Source: JAEXNA01 sp050486105 (GTDB lineage: Bacteria > Vulcanimicrobiota > Xenobia > Xenobiales > JADMJV01). Taken from it: DNA of 18,077 nt. The stretch lies in assembly GCA_050486105.1 (NCBI GenBank), contig JBJHCR010000104.1:1-18077 (forward strand), read 5' to 3'. A program made the translations under genes and the position numbers. Under the pieces are notes generated by a model. It was given only the letters and a program-made list of their open reading frames with translations. It was not told where the DNA came from and did no database searches. Numbering within the stretch: the stretch's first letter is position 1; every line of letters starts with the position of its first letter. Below are positions 1-6,949 of the stretch, piece by piece.

Positions 1-225
1 CTGCACCACTGTGCACTCTTCCAGAATCACATCAAATGGGGCATTGTAGAGTTCACCTATGGGGTTCTCATCGAGGAAACTGTGCAGCTCGAACTGCAGA
101 TTGCGACTTAAGCGTTGATGTTTCTCTCCCGGGGCCGGCGTCATGGAAAAATCTCCTTCGATCAGCTCGCGACGGTCACCCTCGGGCAGCAGAGCGTATT
201 CACGATAGGTCAACTTGATGGTCAT
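1..225 (-). CDS. Uma2 family endonuclease (DUF820), 3' part cut off by window edge
   Basis: Reading the minus strand from an ATG at 225-223 gives 75 uninterrupted codons running off the window edge. The protein begins MTIKLTYREYALLPEGDRRE, followed by LIEGDFSMTPAPGEKHQRL and later LYNAPFDVILEE. This is the N-terminal pattern of the Uma2/DUF820 family: a tyrosine-rich start, an ELI-[ED]-G strand, a PAPxxxHQR helix start, and an APFDV-[IL] strand carrying acidic active-site residues. Family members have a PD-(D/E)XK nuclease fold and are often present in many copies in cyanobacteria and other environmental bacteria; their cellular role is unclear. About 110-120 residues would lie outside the window. 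The ribosome site (CGAAG) is weak. Identification rests on family pattern recognition. Confidence 0.85.
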   Translation of the reverse strand, partial: MTIKLTYREYALLPEGDRRELIEGDFSMTPAPGEKHQRLSRNLQFELHSFLDENPIGELYNAPFDVILEECTVVQ

Positions 226-285
226 ACTTCGAGTGTACCATAGCCACGAATCCGGGTGAAAGGCTGGACTAACGTCAGCGAGGGG

Positions 286-393
286 TCAACGATTGAAGGG
301 CTCTTCGTTAACCCAATGAAATCCTCGATTGAGCAGCAAGAAACTGTCCTTGTCTCGATGTTTGAGCTCGACCAGGAGGGCGTCTCCAGGGTG
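286..393 (-). other. Open frame continuing past the methyltransferase stop, possible gene-end remnant
   Basis: Directly after the TAG of the O-methyltransferase gene the same frame stays open for 35 codons to a TGA at 288-286. The peptide looks protein-like rather than random (GDALLVELKHRDKDSFLLLN, then RGFHWVNEEPFNR). The methyltransferase already ends at a normal family C-terminus (SSAAIAYK), so the tail is not needed for its fold. It could be the remnant 3' end of a lost gene, a read-through extension, or chance. There is no start codon or ribosome site of its own. The rest of 226-393 shows nothing else clear. Confidence 0.3.
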
Positions 394-1413
394 CTACTTA
401 TAGGCGATCGCCGCGCTGCTGGGACCGCTGAGGCTCATGACTTCGAATTTTTGGAAGCCTACGTCGGTGCACCAACGGCGGAAATCGGCGCCGGTGAAGT
501 CGAAACCCCCCTGGGTTTCGATGAGCATGTTCAAGGACATCAAGAGCCCGAAGAGATTCTCCCGACGCTCGTCGTCGATGAGATTCTCGATGGCTACGAA
601 AGCCCCACCTTCGGGGAGGGCTTCATAAGCCGCCCGGATGAGGTGCCGCTTCTCATCTTCGTCCCAATCGTGCAAAATCAGCCCCATGGTGATGACGTCG
701 GCCTTAGGGAGGGGGTCCTTGAAGAAATCGCCGGAGACCGCCCTCACCCGCTCTTCGAGCCCTTCAGTCTTGATGCGGTGTCGGGCGATGGGGGCCACTT
801 TCGGCAGGTCGAAGGACAGGCAAGTCATATGGGGATTGTTCTTGGCTACCAGCACCGACAGCAAGCCGCTGGCGCCTCCCGCATCGCAGAGGGTCTGATA
901 GCGGCTGAAATCGAACTTCTCGGCAAACTGCTCGAAATTTCCTCGGGAGATCCCGGCCATGGCACTCAAGAATTGTTCCAGGCGGGAGTCTTCTTCATAA
1001 AGAGCTTCAAAGAGCGGTTTCTGTCCGTGTTTGCCTTCGTTTTGAGGAGTTCCGGTGCGCAGGGCCTCGGGTAAATCGTCCCAAAAACGGAACAAGCGGG
1101 CGTTCAACATCTCCATGATTCCGCCGATATACATGGGACTGTCGCGACGGAGAAACTTCTCGGCCTCGGGACTATTATGGTATAAACCCGCTGCTCCGTT
1201 GCCCTCACGTCCCAAGAGCTTCAGGGCAACCAGGGCGTCAAGAAAATCGTAGACACTCCGAGGATGGAGGTTCAGGCGCTCTCGGATCTGCTCGGCCGTC
1301 AAACGGTTCTCACCAAGAACGGTGAAAAGATCAAACTCAACGGCGGTGAGCAGCACCTTTGAGGACCAAAAACCGAAGGCCGTTTGCATGATGTTCGAAG
1401 GGTCATTATTCAT
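394..1413 (-). CDS. SAM-dependent O-methyltransferase (Methyltransf_2 type)
   Basis: The 339-residue protein has the two-part layout of small-molecule O-methyltransferases. Residues about 10-90 are a winged-helix dimerisation region (TAVEFDLFTVLGE, LTAEQIRERLNLHPRSVYDFL). A Rossmann catalytic domain follows, with SAM motif I at 176-183 (CDAGGASG, the DxGGxxG pattern) and a downstream GDFFKDPLPKADV segment at 228-240. The HDW at 248-250 matches the position of the catalytic His base in plant and bacterial O-methyltransferases of the hydroxyneurosporene/acetylserotonin type. Length and C-terminus are typical, so the gene looks intact. It lies 47 nt downstream of the Rieske oxygenase gene on the same strand and is probably co-transcribed, which suggests a hydroxylated aromatic substrate; the real substrate cannot be read from sequence. 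No strong ribosome site is seen before the ATG. Confidence 0.88.
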   Translation of the reverse strand: MNNDPSNIMQTAFGFWSSKVLLTAVEFDLFTVLGENRLTAEQIRERLNLHPRSVYDFLDALVALKLLGREGNGAAGLYHNSPEAEKFLRRDSPMYIGGIMEMLNARLFRFWDDLPEALRTGTPQNEGKHGQKPLFEALYEEDSRLEQFLSAMAGISRGNFEQFAEKFDFSRYQTLCDAGGASGLLSVLVAKNNPHMTCLSFDLPKVAPIARHRIKTEGLEERVRAVSGDFFKDPLPKADVITMGLILHDWDEDEKRHLIRAAYEALPEGGAFVAIENLIDDERRENLFGLLMSLNMLIETQGGFDFTGADFRRWCTDVGFQKFEVMSLSGPSSAAIAYK

Positions 1414-1443
1414 GAATTAGTCTTTATGTCCTAGTGGAGAAGT

Positions 1444-1457
1444 CCTGCTAAGGCAGG
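1444..1457 (-). other. Short intercistronic hairpin
   Basis: CCTGC-TAAG-GCAGG forms a perfect 5-bp stem with a 4-nt loop in the 47-nt gap between the Rieske and methyltransferase genes. No U-tract follows on the minus strand, so it is not an intrinsic terminator. It could tune stability or coupling within the operon, or be chance. Confidence 0.25.
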
Positions 1458-1460
1458 GTT

Positions 1461-2564
1461 TCACCTCGCCTGGGTCAGAGCCTTATGCAGCATCTGGGCA
1501 AAGTGGAGTTCTCCCAACTCGATGCGGGGAGCGTAGCGGCCCTTGTCGTAGCCTCGGGAAGTCAATCCCCGTTGCACCGACTCGCAGACCCCCACATCCT
1601 CGAGTTGCACCTGGTGGCTGGAAGCCAGGGAGCGCTCGATGAAATCCTGATCGCATTCCGGCGAAAAGAAGAAGTCGAAGATGGTGAGGCAGCGGTCCGG
1701 GCCCAGAGGCAGCACCAGATTGATGTCCAGGATGGGGCCGTAGCGGTTGAGCATCAGGTTGGGGAAAAGGTAGGCGTAGACCGCTCCCTGGCCGAGTCGA
1801 GCCGATTCCCCTTCGCTGCGGCAGCGTTGGATGGAGAAATTGTCTCGAATCAGGGTTTCGTAGTTGTCGAGGTCTAGGCTGGAGGCCAAATCCGGGTGGA
1901 GGTACTCCACGTGGTAACCGCCGTCGAGATAGTTGTCCACGAACACCTTCCAGTTGCAGGCCAGTTCATAGGTGCGCCGGCCCACGAAGCGCAGCGAGCT
2001 CAAGTCCTCGGAGGTCAAGAACTCTTCCAGGCCGGGGTAGGTCTGGGACACCGAGGTGAAGGGCTCGCCGAAGTGCAAGAACATCAGCCCCCCCCACACT
2101 TCCAAGTGAACCGGGTTGAGGCCGAACTCTTCCACTTTGAAGTTCTCCAGTTTGCCCAGCCGAGGGGCCCGGCGCAGGCTGCCGTCCAGGCGATAGGCCC
2201 AGCCGTGATAGGGGCAGGTCAACACTTCGGCTTGACCCTTGCCGCTGGCCACGCAGGCGGCGTGATGGCGGCAGACGTTGTAGAACGCTCTCAGCTCTCC
2301 ATCGTCGGCCCGAGTGACCACCACCGGTTGGTCCAAGAGATCGAAGGTGGCGTAGTCTCTGGGGGAAGGCACTTCCGCTTCGGCTCCCAGGTAGATCCAA
2401 TGGTTCCAGAACAACCGTTCCTTCTCGGCTTGAAGAAATATGGGCTCCAGATACCAGGAACTGGGTGGGGTCCAGGAATACTCGATCTTCTGTTCGGGGT
2501 CGAACCCGGACAGCAGGTCTTCGAGCCGTCCTTCGAGCTTCAGAGCTTGGCTATCGGTGCGCAC
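1461..2564 (-). CDS. Rieske non-heme iron oxygenase, alpha subunit
   Basis: The 367-residue protein has both metal sites of ring-hydroxylating oxygenase large subunits. The Rieske [2Fe-2S] ligands are C98, H100, C117 and H120 (C-x-H-x16-C-x2-H). The mononuclear iron site is in NWKVFVDNYLDGGYHVEYLH: H218 and H223, with D323 (in LEDVGVCESV) as the likely third ligand and D214 as the likely bridging acid between subunits. Order and length fit the SRPBCC/choline-monooxygenase-like branch. The family inserts O2-derived oxygen into aromatic, amine or alkyl substrates using electrons from a separate reductase; no reductase, ferredoxin or beta subunit is encoded here. The start is GTG at 2564, fixed by an AGGAGG 7 nt upstream. 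It is the first gene of a two-gene unit with the O-methyltransferase. Confidence 0.93.
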   Translation of the reverse strand: MRTDSQALKLEGRLEDLLSGFDPEQKIEYSWTPPSSWYLEPIFLQAEKERLFWNHWIYLGAEAEVPSPRDYATFDLLDQPVVVTRADDGELRAFYNVCRHHAACVASGKGQAEVLTCPYHGWAYRLDGSLRRAPRLGKLENFKVEEFGLNPVHLEVWGGLMFLHFGEPFTSVSQTYPGLEEFLTSEDLSSLRFVGRRTYELACNWKVFVDNYLDGGYHVEYLHPDLASSLDLDNYETLIRDNFSIQRCRSEGESARLGQGAVYAYLFPNLMLNRYGPILDINLVLPLGPDRCLTIFDFFFSPECDQDFIERSLASSHQVQLEDVGVCESVQRGLTSRGYDKGRYAPRIELGELHFAQMLHKALTQAR

Positions 2565-2571
2565 GGAGGGT

Positions 2572-2577
2572 CCTCCT
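2572..2577 (-). promoter_or_regulatory. Ribosome binding site deciding the GTG start of the Rieske gene
   Basis: The minus strand reads TTAGGAGGACCCTCC and then GTG. The perfect AGGAGG core is 7 nt from the GTG at 2564-2562, which supports this non-ATG start. Confidence 0.75.
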
Positions 2578-2635
2578 AATGGTCTTCACGGTTGTGGGTG
2601 CGCCTTTCGCGACGAAACTTCCAGCTCCCCTTGGA

Positions 2636-2735
2636 AGTGAACCTGAAGGGATAGTGAACCCGAGCGAGATCCTTTTCCAGGGGATAGCTTTCTAACGACA
2701 TCGCCATCTGGGAGGCTGTTCACAAGTGGTTCACT
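2636..2735. promoter_or_regulatory. Four AGTGAAC half-sites in the divergent intergenic region
   Basis: The 229-nt region between the divergent Rieske and triple-repeat genes holds AGTGAAC at 2636-2642 and again at 2653-2659, 17 nt apart. Its reverse complement appears at 2718-2723 (GTTCAC) and 2729-2735 (GTTCACT), 11 nt apart. Two direct copies facing two inverted copies resembles a regulator-binding array or looping operator controlling one or both genes. No convincing -35/-10 pair was found here. The motif is only 6-7 nt, so chance is possible. Confidence 0.35.
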
Positions 2736-2793
2736 CGCCGCGGGCGGATCAGCCTTATTCTAGTAGAGAAGCCTGAGAAAGGAGGTCTAGCCC

Positions 2794-3915
2794 ATGCAAA
2801 TCATCACCCATCCCGTGTCTCCAAGCTCCCAGAAGCTCTCGGGGCCGCGACCTCCTACAGGCTCTCAACCAGAAAAACTAGCTGAATCTTCAGAGCCTAC
2901 GGAATCACTGGACCTTTCCAAGCCAGGCGACCAAGGCCAGGAGAACACCTTTTGGCGGAACCTTTTCAGCGGGGAGCTTTTTGAGATCGGCCAACGCTTG
3001 ACCCCCGAACATCTGCGGACCACCGCCGAAGCCGCTCAGAGCGTAGGCACAGCCTTGCGAGACGTTTGGTCGGATTTGAAATCCAAGGTGGGTGAGGTCT
3101 TGAATCTGCCCGAGGTGGAGCAGCGCTTTTCGCCCGAGGCTCGAGAGAAAGCCTTGGAGACGGTGGTACAGGTGGCTCGAGGCCTGGGGTACGCCGCCGC
3201 CGGGGTGCAAGGAATCGGGGGGATTTACAAGCTTAAGGACGGGTTCAAGAAAAACAGCACCGAGCGTAAGTTGGATGGGGTGTTCGACCTCACCACCTCA
3301 GCTGCCGTGGGCACCGCCATCGCCGGGCTCGGAGCGGTGCCCTTGGTGTTGGGTCCCTTGGCCGCCACCTTAGGAGTGGTTCGCGGTGGCTACAACGCCG
3401 TCACCGGTTTCGCCAAGGGAGACACTCGGGCCGAAGTCCAAGGAGCCTTGGACGCCACCCGCTCGGCCAGCATCGGTTTTCGACTATTGGGGAATCAAGT
3501 GGCTCTGTTGGGGACGGTCGGGGCCGTGTTGGCCCCCATCGCCGGAGCCATTCAGTTCGGTCGAGGTCTGGTAGACCTGTCTTCAGGGCTAGCTGAAGAG
3601 AAGAAAGACAAGCAGGTCCAAGGCTTGTCAGATATCGCCACCGCCGTGGGCTTGACCGCTTCCCTGACCGGCATCGGCACTATCCCGGGCTTGGCTCTGG
3701 TAGCCACCGCCATGGGAGGGCGGGTGCTCTATCAGTTCAACGAGAAGTTCCAAGGCTTGACCGACCAGAAGCTCGACGACTGGCAACCCCAACTCCAAAC
3801 CGCCGTGGACGGGGTAGAGAAAGTCACCAAGCCGATCCTAAATGCCGGGCGGGCCCTGATCAAGAAAGCCACCGGACGGAGCAAAGGGGATGGGCAGGAC
3901 GCACCCCTGGATTAG
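2794..3915 (+). CDS. Unrecognised protein with three tandem hydrophobic Gly/Ala-rich repeats
   Basis: The start is secure: AGGAGG at 2780-2785 sits 8 nt before the ATG. The 373-residue product has no signal peptide. Residues 1-50 are Pro/Ser/Glu-rich and probably disordered; 55-140 are predicted helical. Residues about 142-315 then hold three diverged repeats of about 58 residues (142-198, 199-256, 257-315). Each has a polar, charged first half with a D-[LA]-x-[TR]-[SA] element (FDLTTS, LDATRS, SDIATA) and a hydrophobic Gly-rich second half (GLGAVPLVLGPLAATLG in the first). The second halves could be membrane-inserting hairpins or packed helices, as in pore-forming or secretion-translocator proteins, but I do not recognise the family and assign no function. 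Residues 349-373, including the basic segment KKATGRSK, are encoded antisense to a relict nucleotidyltransferase-like gene end, so this tail is probably a recent extension. Confidence 0.85.
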   Translation: MQIITHPVSPSSQKLSGPRPPTGSQPEKLAESSEPTESLDLSKPGDQGQENTFWRNLFSGELFEIGQRLTPEHLRTTAEAAQSVGTALRDVWSDLKSKVGEVLNLPEVEQRFSPEAREKALETVVQVARGLGYAAAGVQGIGGIYKLKDGFKKNSTERKLDGVFDLTTSAAVGTAIAGLGAVPLVLGPLAATLGVVRGGYNAVTGFAKGDTRAEVQGALDATRSASIGFRLLGNQVALLGTVGAVLAPIAGAIQFGRGLVDLSSGLAEEKKDKQVQGLSDIATAVGLTASLTGIGTIPGLALVATAMGGRVLYQFNEKFQGLTDQKLDDWQPQLQTAVDGVEKVTKPILNAGRALIKKATGRSKGDGQDAPLD

Positions 3916-4034
3916 GCTCCCCGCTGAGACCACGGTGTTGCTCGCGACTACGCAGTCGCTGAGCAGAGCGCCTTCGCCGATAGCTACCTTATCGCCCACC
4001 ACCACCGGGCCGTAGAGGCGAGCCTCTCGGGCGA
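3838..4034 (+). repeat. 197-bp direct repeat, copy A
   Basis: It aligns without gaps to 6950-7146 (copy B) with 24 mismatches, about 88% identity. The last 46 bp (3989-4034 and 7101-7146) are identical. The two copies flank the three pilin-like genes in the same orientation. Confidence 0.9.
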
Positions 4035-4041
4035 AGAGGGC
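3838..4041 (-). pseudogene. Relict 3' end of a beta-helix nucleotidyltransferase-like gene
   Basis: The minus strand from 4041 to a TAG at 3840-3838 is open, and from 4034 on it encodes 65 residues matching the C-terminus of the gene at 6950-8005. It carries AREARLYGPVVVGDKVAIGE and ends LDQGPPGI against LDQDAPGA in the full gene. Over 197 bp there are 24 differences and no indels. In this frame about half are silent, and most amino-acid changes are conservative (I/V, S/A, F/L). It therefore evolved as a coding sequence before truncation. There is no start codon or ribosome site, and the TAA of the pilX-like gene lies immediately upstream in the same frame. It is probably not translated independently. 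Its 3' end also encodes, on the other strand, the tail of the triple-repeat protein. Confidence 0.75.
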
Positions 4042-5700
4042 TTATAGACGATGCCGGGAGAGGACTTTCATGGTGGTTCCATCGGTGCCGGTTCCAACCC
4101 CTTCGGTGGCTACGTCAAAGAAAAATTTGGCATTTTGAATCAAGACTTCGCGCCCGACTAAAGCTCCGTAGAACGACGAATCATGACCGTTCAAAAATAC
4201 GTCTGCGTTCGGGGCGAGGAGCGTCAAGAAAGAGTCAGAACCCCCAGTGAGCCTCACGGGCTTATCCCCAGTGTAGAAGATCTTCAAGTTTGGCGGCTTT
4301 CGGGTATCGTTGAGAACCGCGTTTTCACCATCTACAGAGAGGCTTCCGGTCACGTAAATGGTGGCGCTCGTAGAGTCCTCTGGAAGTTGGATTCGCCCGC
4401 CTTCACCGATAATCAGATCCTTAACTATCAGGACCGCGTCTTTGCCGAGCTTAGTGGCCACTGAGTCGATCTTCACCTCTCCAAAGCGGCCAGAATCTAA
4501 TTGGTCAGGATTGACTAAGTCTTCACCGGGAGACCCGAAAAACGATTGGGCCAGCCATTCAGGCGCTGTGTGCAGTGAGGTTCCCCCATCGTCCCACAGG
4601 GCCCCGGGATCATTGCTGGGCTTGTCGACCTTCAAGGTCCCGTCAGAGGTGATGACCAACCCGTGAAAGTACCCTCCAATCTCAAAGTGGCCCCCTGGGG
4701 ACCAATCGTGGGTGAAATTCTGCGGGCCACTATTAACAAATGTACCGGTCTGTACGTTCCCTGAGAGGATGCGCTGCCCGGAGTTCTCGTTGGCGTAGAA
4801 AGTTCCATCAGGCTTGAGAGTGAAGCTGAAGCACTGGTTTGTCCCGGTGACCACACCGTTGGAGTCTCGAGAGACCGAGAATCCGTCTGAACTGTAGGTG
4901 TGTGGTCGATAGAGCGGCTGTGCGGTCATGACTTCGTCGTCGAAGGTGCCGGGTATATCGGGCAGTTCGATTGGCGGCACATCTATTCGCTCGAGAAGAG
5001 TGGATTGCCGTCGGAGTTGAGTGTCTCCTTCACGACTGATCAGCTCGTTGGGATCTCCTCCGGGACCGACAAAGATTGTGCCCAGAACCTCGGTGTCGAT
5101 GAGCCGGATCGGCGTTCCGCTATTGGAGTTAGTGGCGATGACCACCTCGTCCGGAAGCCGAGCTTCTGCATCGGGTTCGTCGCCGGTAGACATGTCTCTG
5201 CTCGAATCGTAGGCACCCAAAAGCGAGTCCTGAACGGTCAGTCGCTCGGCTAAAGCCCCGACCTGCATGCTTCCCAGGCCGGTCTGCAATAGGAGGGCCG
5301 AGCGGCGAAGAGAGCGCTGCCCAGACCTGCCTTCAGAAAGAAGATAGGCGGTTCCAGGAGGGATGGACGCTCCACCGGGAACCGGGAGGGGCTCTTCGCT
5401 GTGGTTCTCAATGAGATCGACTCTGTAGGTTGCCCCGGTTGCTTTCACTTCACCGCTGAACCTGTCCGGGAGTTCACCGGTACTTTGGTACTCGGCCAAG
5501 GCGTGCACTAAACCTGTATCTGCGGCATACAGAGCCTTGTCGTCCTGGCTATAGGAGACAGCATTCCCCAGATTCTGCATCCCGAGGTAGGTGAGCGAGA
5601 AGGCCAGGACCACTAAGACCATAAGGACAACAAAAACCGAGGGCAAGACCATACCTCTACGGCGAGGCGATTCTTCTTTTAGGGCTTTGTTTTGCAACAT
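4042..5700 (-). CDS. PilX-like minor pilin / pilus-assembly protein with large C-terminal domain
   Basis: The 552-residue protein begins with a short basic leader (SPRRRG, Gly16), then a hydrophobic helix at 17-38 (MVLPSVFVVLMVLVVLAFSL) running into YAADTGLVHALAEY, the pattern of PilX N-terminal proteins whose first helix packs into a type IV pilus or pseudopilus. The +5 residue is Pro, not Glu, as is common for PilX/GspK-type tip proteins. The remaining ~500 residues are extracellular and beta-rich. A region at about 470-530 (LKIFYTGDKPVRLTGG, LTLLAPNADVFLNG, FYGALVGREVLI) matches the C-terminal domain often seen in large bacterial PilX-N proteins (DUF7305-like). It is third in a pilV-pilW-pilX order, 17 nt after the pilW-like gene. 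Its stop TAA abuts the relict repeat. Function is inferred to be a pilus tip or adhesion role. Confidence 0.8.
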   Translation of the reverse strand: MLQNKALKEESPRRRGMVLPSVFVVLMVLVVLAFSLTYLGMQNLGNAVSYSQDDKALYAADTGLVHALAEYQSTGELPDRFSGEVKATGATYRVDLIENHSEEPLPVPGGASIPPGTAYLLSEGRSGQRSLRRSALLLQTGLGSMQVGALAERLTVQDSLLGAYDSSRDMSTGDEPDAEARLPDEVVIATNSNSGTPIRLIDTEVLGTIFVGPGGDPNELISREGDTQLRRQSTLLERIDVPPIELPDIPGTFDDEVMTAQPLYRPHTYSSDGFSVSRDSNGVVTGTNQCFSFTLKPDGTFYANENSGQRILSGNVQTGTFVNSGPQNFTHDWSPGGHFEIGGYFHGLVITSDGTLKVDKPSNDPGALWDDGGTSLHTAPEWLAQSFFGSPGEDLVNPDQLDSGRFGEVKIDSVATKLGKDAVLIVKDLIIGEGGRIQLPEDSTSATIYVTGSLSVDGENAVLNDTRKPPNLKIFYTGDKPVRLTGGSDSFLTLLAPNADVFLNGHDSSFYGALVGREVLIQNAKFFFDVATEGVGTGTDGTTMKVLSRHRL

Positions 5701-5717
5701 CTTCTCTGGTAAGCCTC

Positions 5718-6401
5718 CTATGGTGTGGACTGGTTCAAGCGAATGGACGTAACCATCCCCACTTCTATTACTTTCTCGTCCTCGCTGAGATTTCCTAGAG
5801 GGAGTTCACCTCTTGCTACGACTCTGAATCGAACCAGATTCGGACCCACCAAGCCTTCTGGAACAAACGAGGAGATCTGTCGTGCCACCACTCTCATTTG
5901 ACTCTGCTCAAGGTCCGAGAGATCGGCCAATTCAAAAGGTGAGGTTACCCCTGTGAGGTCCGCTCTTGGTGGGGACATAGGCTCTTCGTAGCGCAGGACA
6001 CGCCCAGTCTCATCATCTAGAATGTAGGCCACCCACTTCTTCCAGATCACCCGTCCTGTGCCACTCTCGAACTCCACGGCCGGTTCCGAGCCCGCGTTTG
6101 CACTTAAAGGACGCGACGACAAGAAGATCAACTGACCGTCATCCCATTGAGTCCACTCCCAAGTGCTCTGGTACAGATCCCTCGACAGAGCCCTCGTGAG
6201 CAAAATCGCTTCGTTCTGAACTCGACCGAACATTTCGCTGCGAACAGCCAAGCGGTTGCCCCGAACAAAAAATAGGACCACCAGGGCTAGTAATCCGAAA
6301 AAAAGCGAGGCCACGACGAGGACCTCCGCAATCGACATCCCACGAAAATCTCTGGAAGACGAACGCTCTTGATCAAAGGTGCTGAAAGCGGTGCCTACCA
6401 A
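5718..6401 (-). CDS. PilW-like minor pilin (prepilin-type N-terminus)
   Basis: The prepilin cleavage motif is RG|MSIAEVLVVASLFFGLL, with Gly at -1 and Glu at +5, followed by about 20 hydrophobic residues and then ALLTRALSRDL-type pilin helix continuation. The rest is a ~190-residue beta-rich globular domain like PilW/GspJ. The start chosen is TTG at 6401, because AAGGAG lies 4 nt upstream, it overlaps the stop of the preceding pilV-like gene (translational coupling), and it gives a leader of about 22 residues. A longer frame from a TTG at 6464 would need a 42-residue Arg/Ser-rich leader inside the upstream gene and is less likely. The product is probably a minor pilin cleaved by prepilin peptidase (PilD), which is not encoded here. 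Confidence 0.82.
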   Translation of the reverse strand: MVGTAFSTFDQERSSSRDFRGMSIAEVLVVASLFFGLLALVVLFFVRGNRLAVRSEMFGRVQNEAILLTRALSRDLYQSTWEWTQWDDGQLIFLSSRPLSANAGSEPAVEFESGTGRVIWKKWVAYILDDETGRVLRYEEPMSPPRADLTGVTSPFELADLSDLEQSQMRVVARQISSFVPEGLVGPNLVRFRVVARGELPLGNLSEDEKVIEVGMVTSIRLNQSTP

Positions 6402-6934
6402 AACTCTCCTTTTGAGCCTTGAAGAACGGTTCCGTGTCTGCGCTCGTCCTGACCTTCGAGCCAATAGACTTCCACCTTGACTTCTTTGACGGCTAAAGCC
6501 GGGTCTGGTTGATGCACATCGACTCGATAAAGATATTGAGTGGTCAAGGTTTGACTATTGCGGACCAACTCGTGGCTCACGACCTCCCCCTCTCGGATCC
6601 CCAAGGCCAGCAGGGTATAATGTTGGCTCAATTCTTCTTCCAGGAGTCCCCGAGCGATCTCACCAGCTTGATTGATTCTAGCCGCCCGCATAACCGCGCG
6701 GTCCGAAGAGGGAAATAGCAGAAAAATGGTCATCACGGCAATAGCCATCAAGGCGAACCCAACTAGGAGTTCAAAAAGCATTGCTGCTCCACGAATGGCT
6801 TTGCCGCGCTCGGCCACACTTATTTGTTTGACGTTAAACAGAAAAGTCCCGTTTCGGAGACCGGTATATTCGGGAGATTCTCCACACGAAGAACTCCTGG
6901 CCAACTCCAAACCGTCGTGAGCGGCTAGGAGCAA
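6395..6934 (-). CDS. PilV-like minor pilin
   Basis: The product has a prepilin-like segment RGAAMLFELLVGFALMAIAV followed by the helix end and RAARINQAGEIARGLLEEEL, typical of PilV/GspI-type proteins. Cleavage after RG would place Glu at +6; cleavage one residue later, after Ala, gives the usual Glu at +5. The C-terminal ~80 residues form a small beta domain (YLYRVDVHQ, VKVEVYWLE). The start is uncertain: the longest frame begins with TTG at 6934 and needs a 49-residue leader, while a GTG at 6817 would give a normal 10-residue leader (AERGKAIRG) but has no visible ribosome site. It follows the nucleotidyltransferase-like gene by 15 nt and overlaps the pilW-like gene, so all four are probably one transcript. 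Confidence 0.75.
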   Translation of the reverse strand: MLLAAHDGLELARSSSCGESPEYTGLRNGTFLFNVKQISVAERGKAIRGAAMLFELLVGFALMAIAVMTIFLLFPSSDRAVMRAARINQAGEIARGLLEEELSQHYTLLALGIREGEVVSHELVRNSQTLTTQYLYRVDVHQPDPALAVKEVKVEVYWLEGQDERRHGTVLQGSKGEFW

Positions 6935-6949
6935 GTCTCCAAGTATATC

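Noticed and set aside
256..1074. Long plus-strand open frame (272 codons) opposite the O-methyltransferase
   Set aside because: It is antisense to a gene with clear methyltransferase motifs, has no family resemblance and no ribosome site.
1485..2579. Plus-strand open frames opposite the Rieske gene
   Set aside because: They are rich in His, Gln and Val from reading the oxygenase codons backwards. The minus strand carries all metal ligands in order.
6826..6839. Near-palindrome GTTTGACGTTAAAC as an operator or promoter for the pilV-like gene
   Set aside because: It has one mismatched pair and lies inside an open frame whose start is uncertain. There is no supporting -10/-35 pair, so it is too weak to list as a feature.
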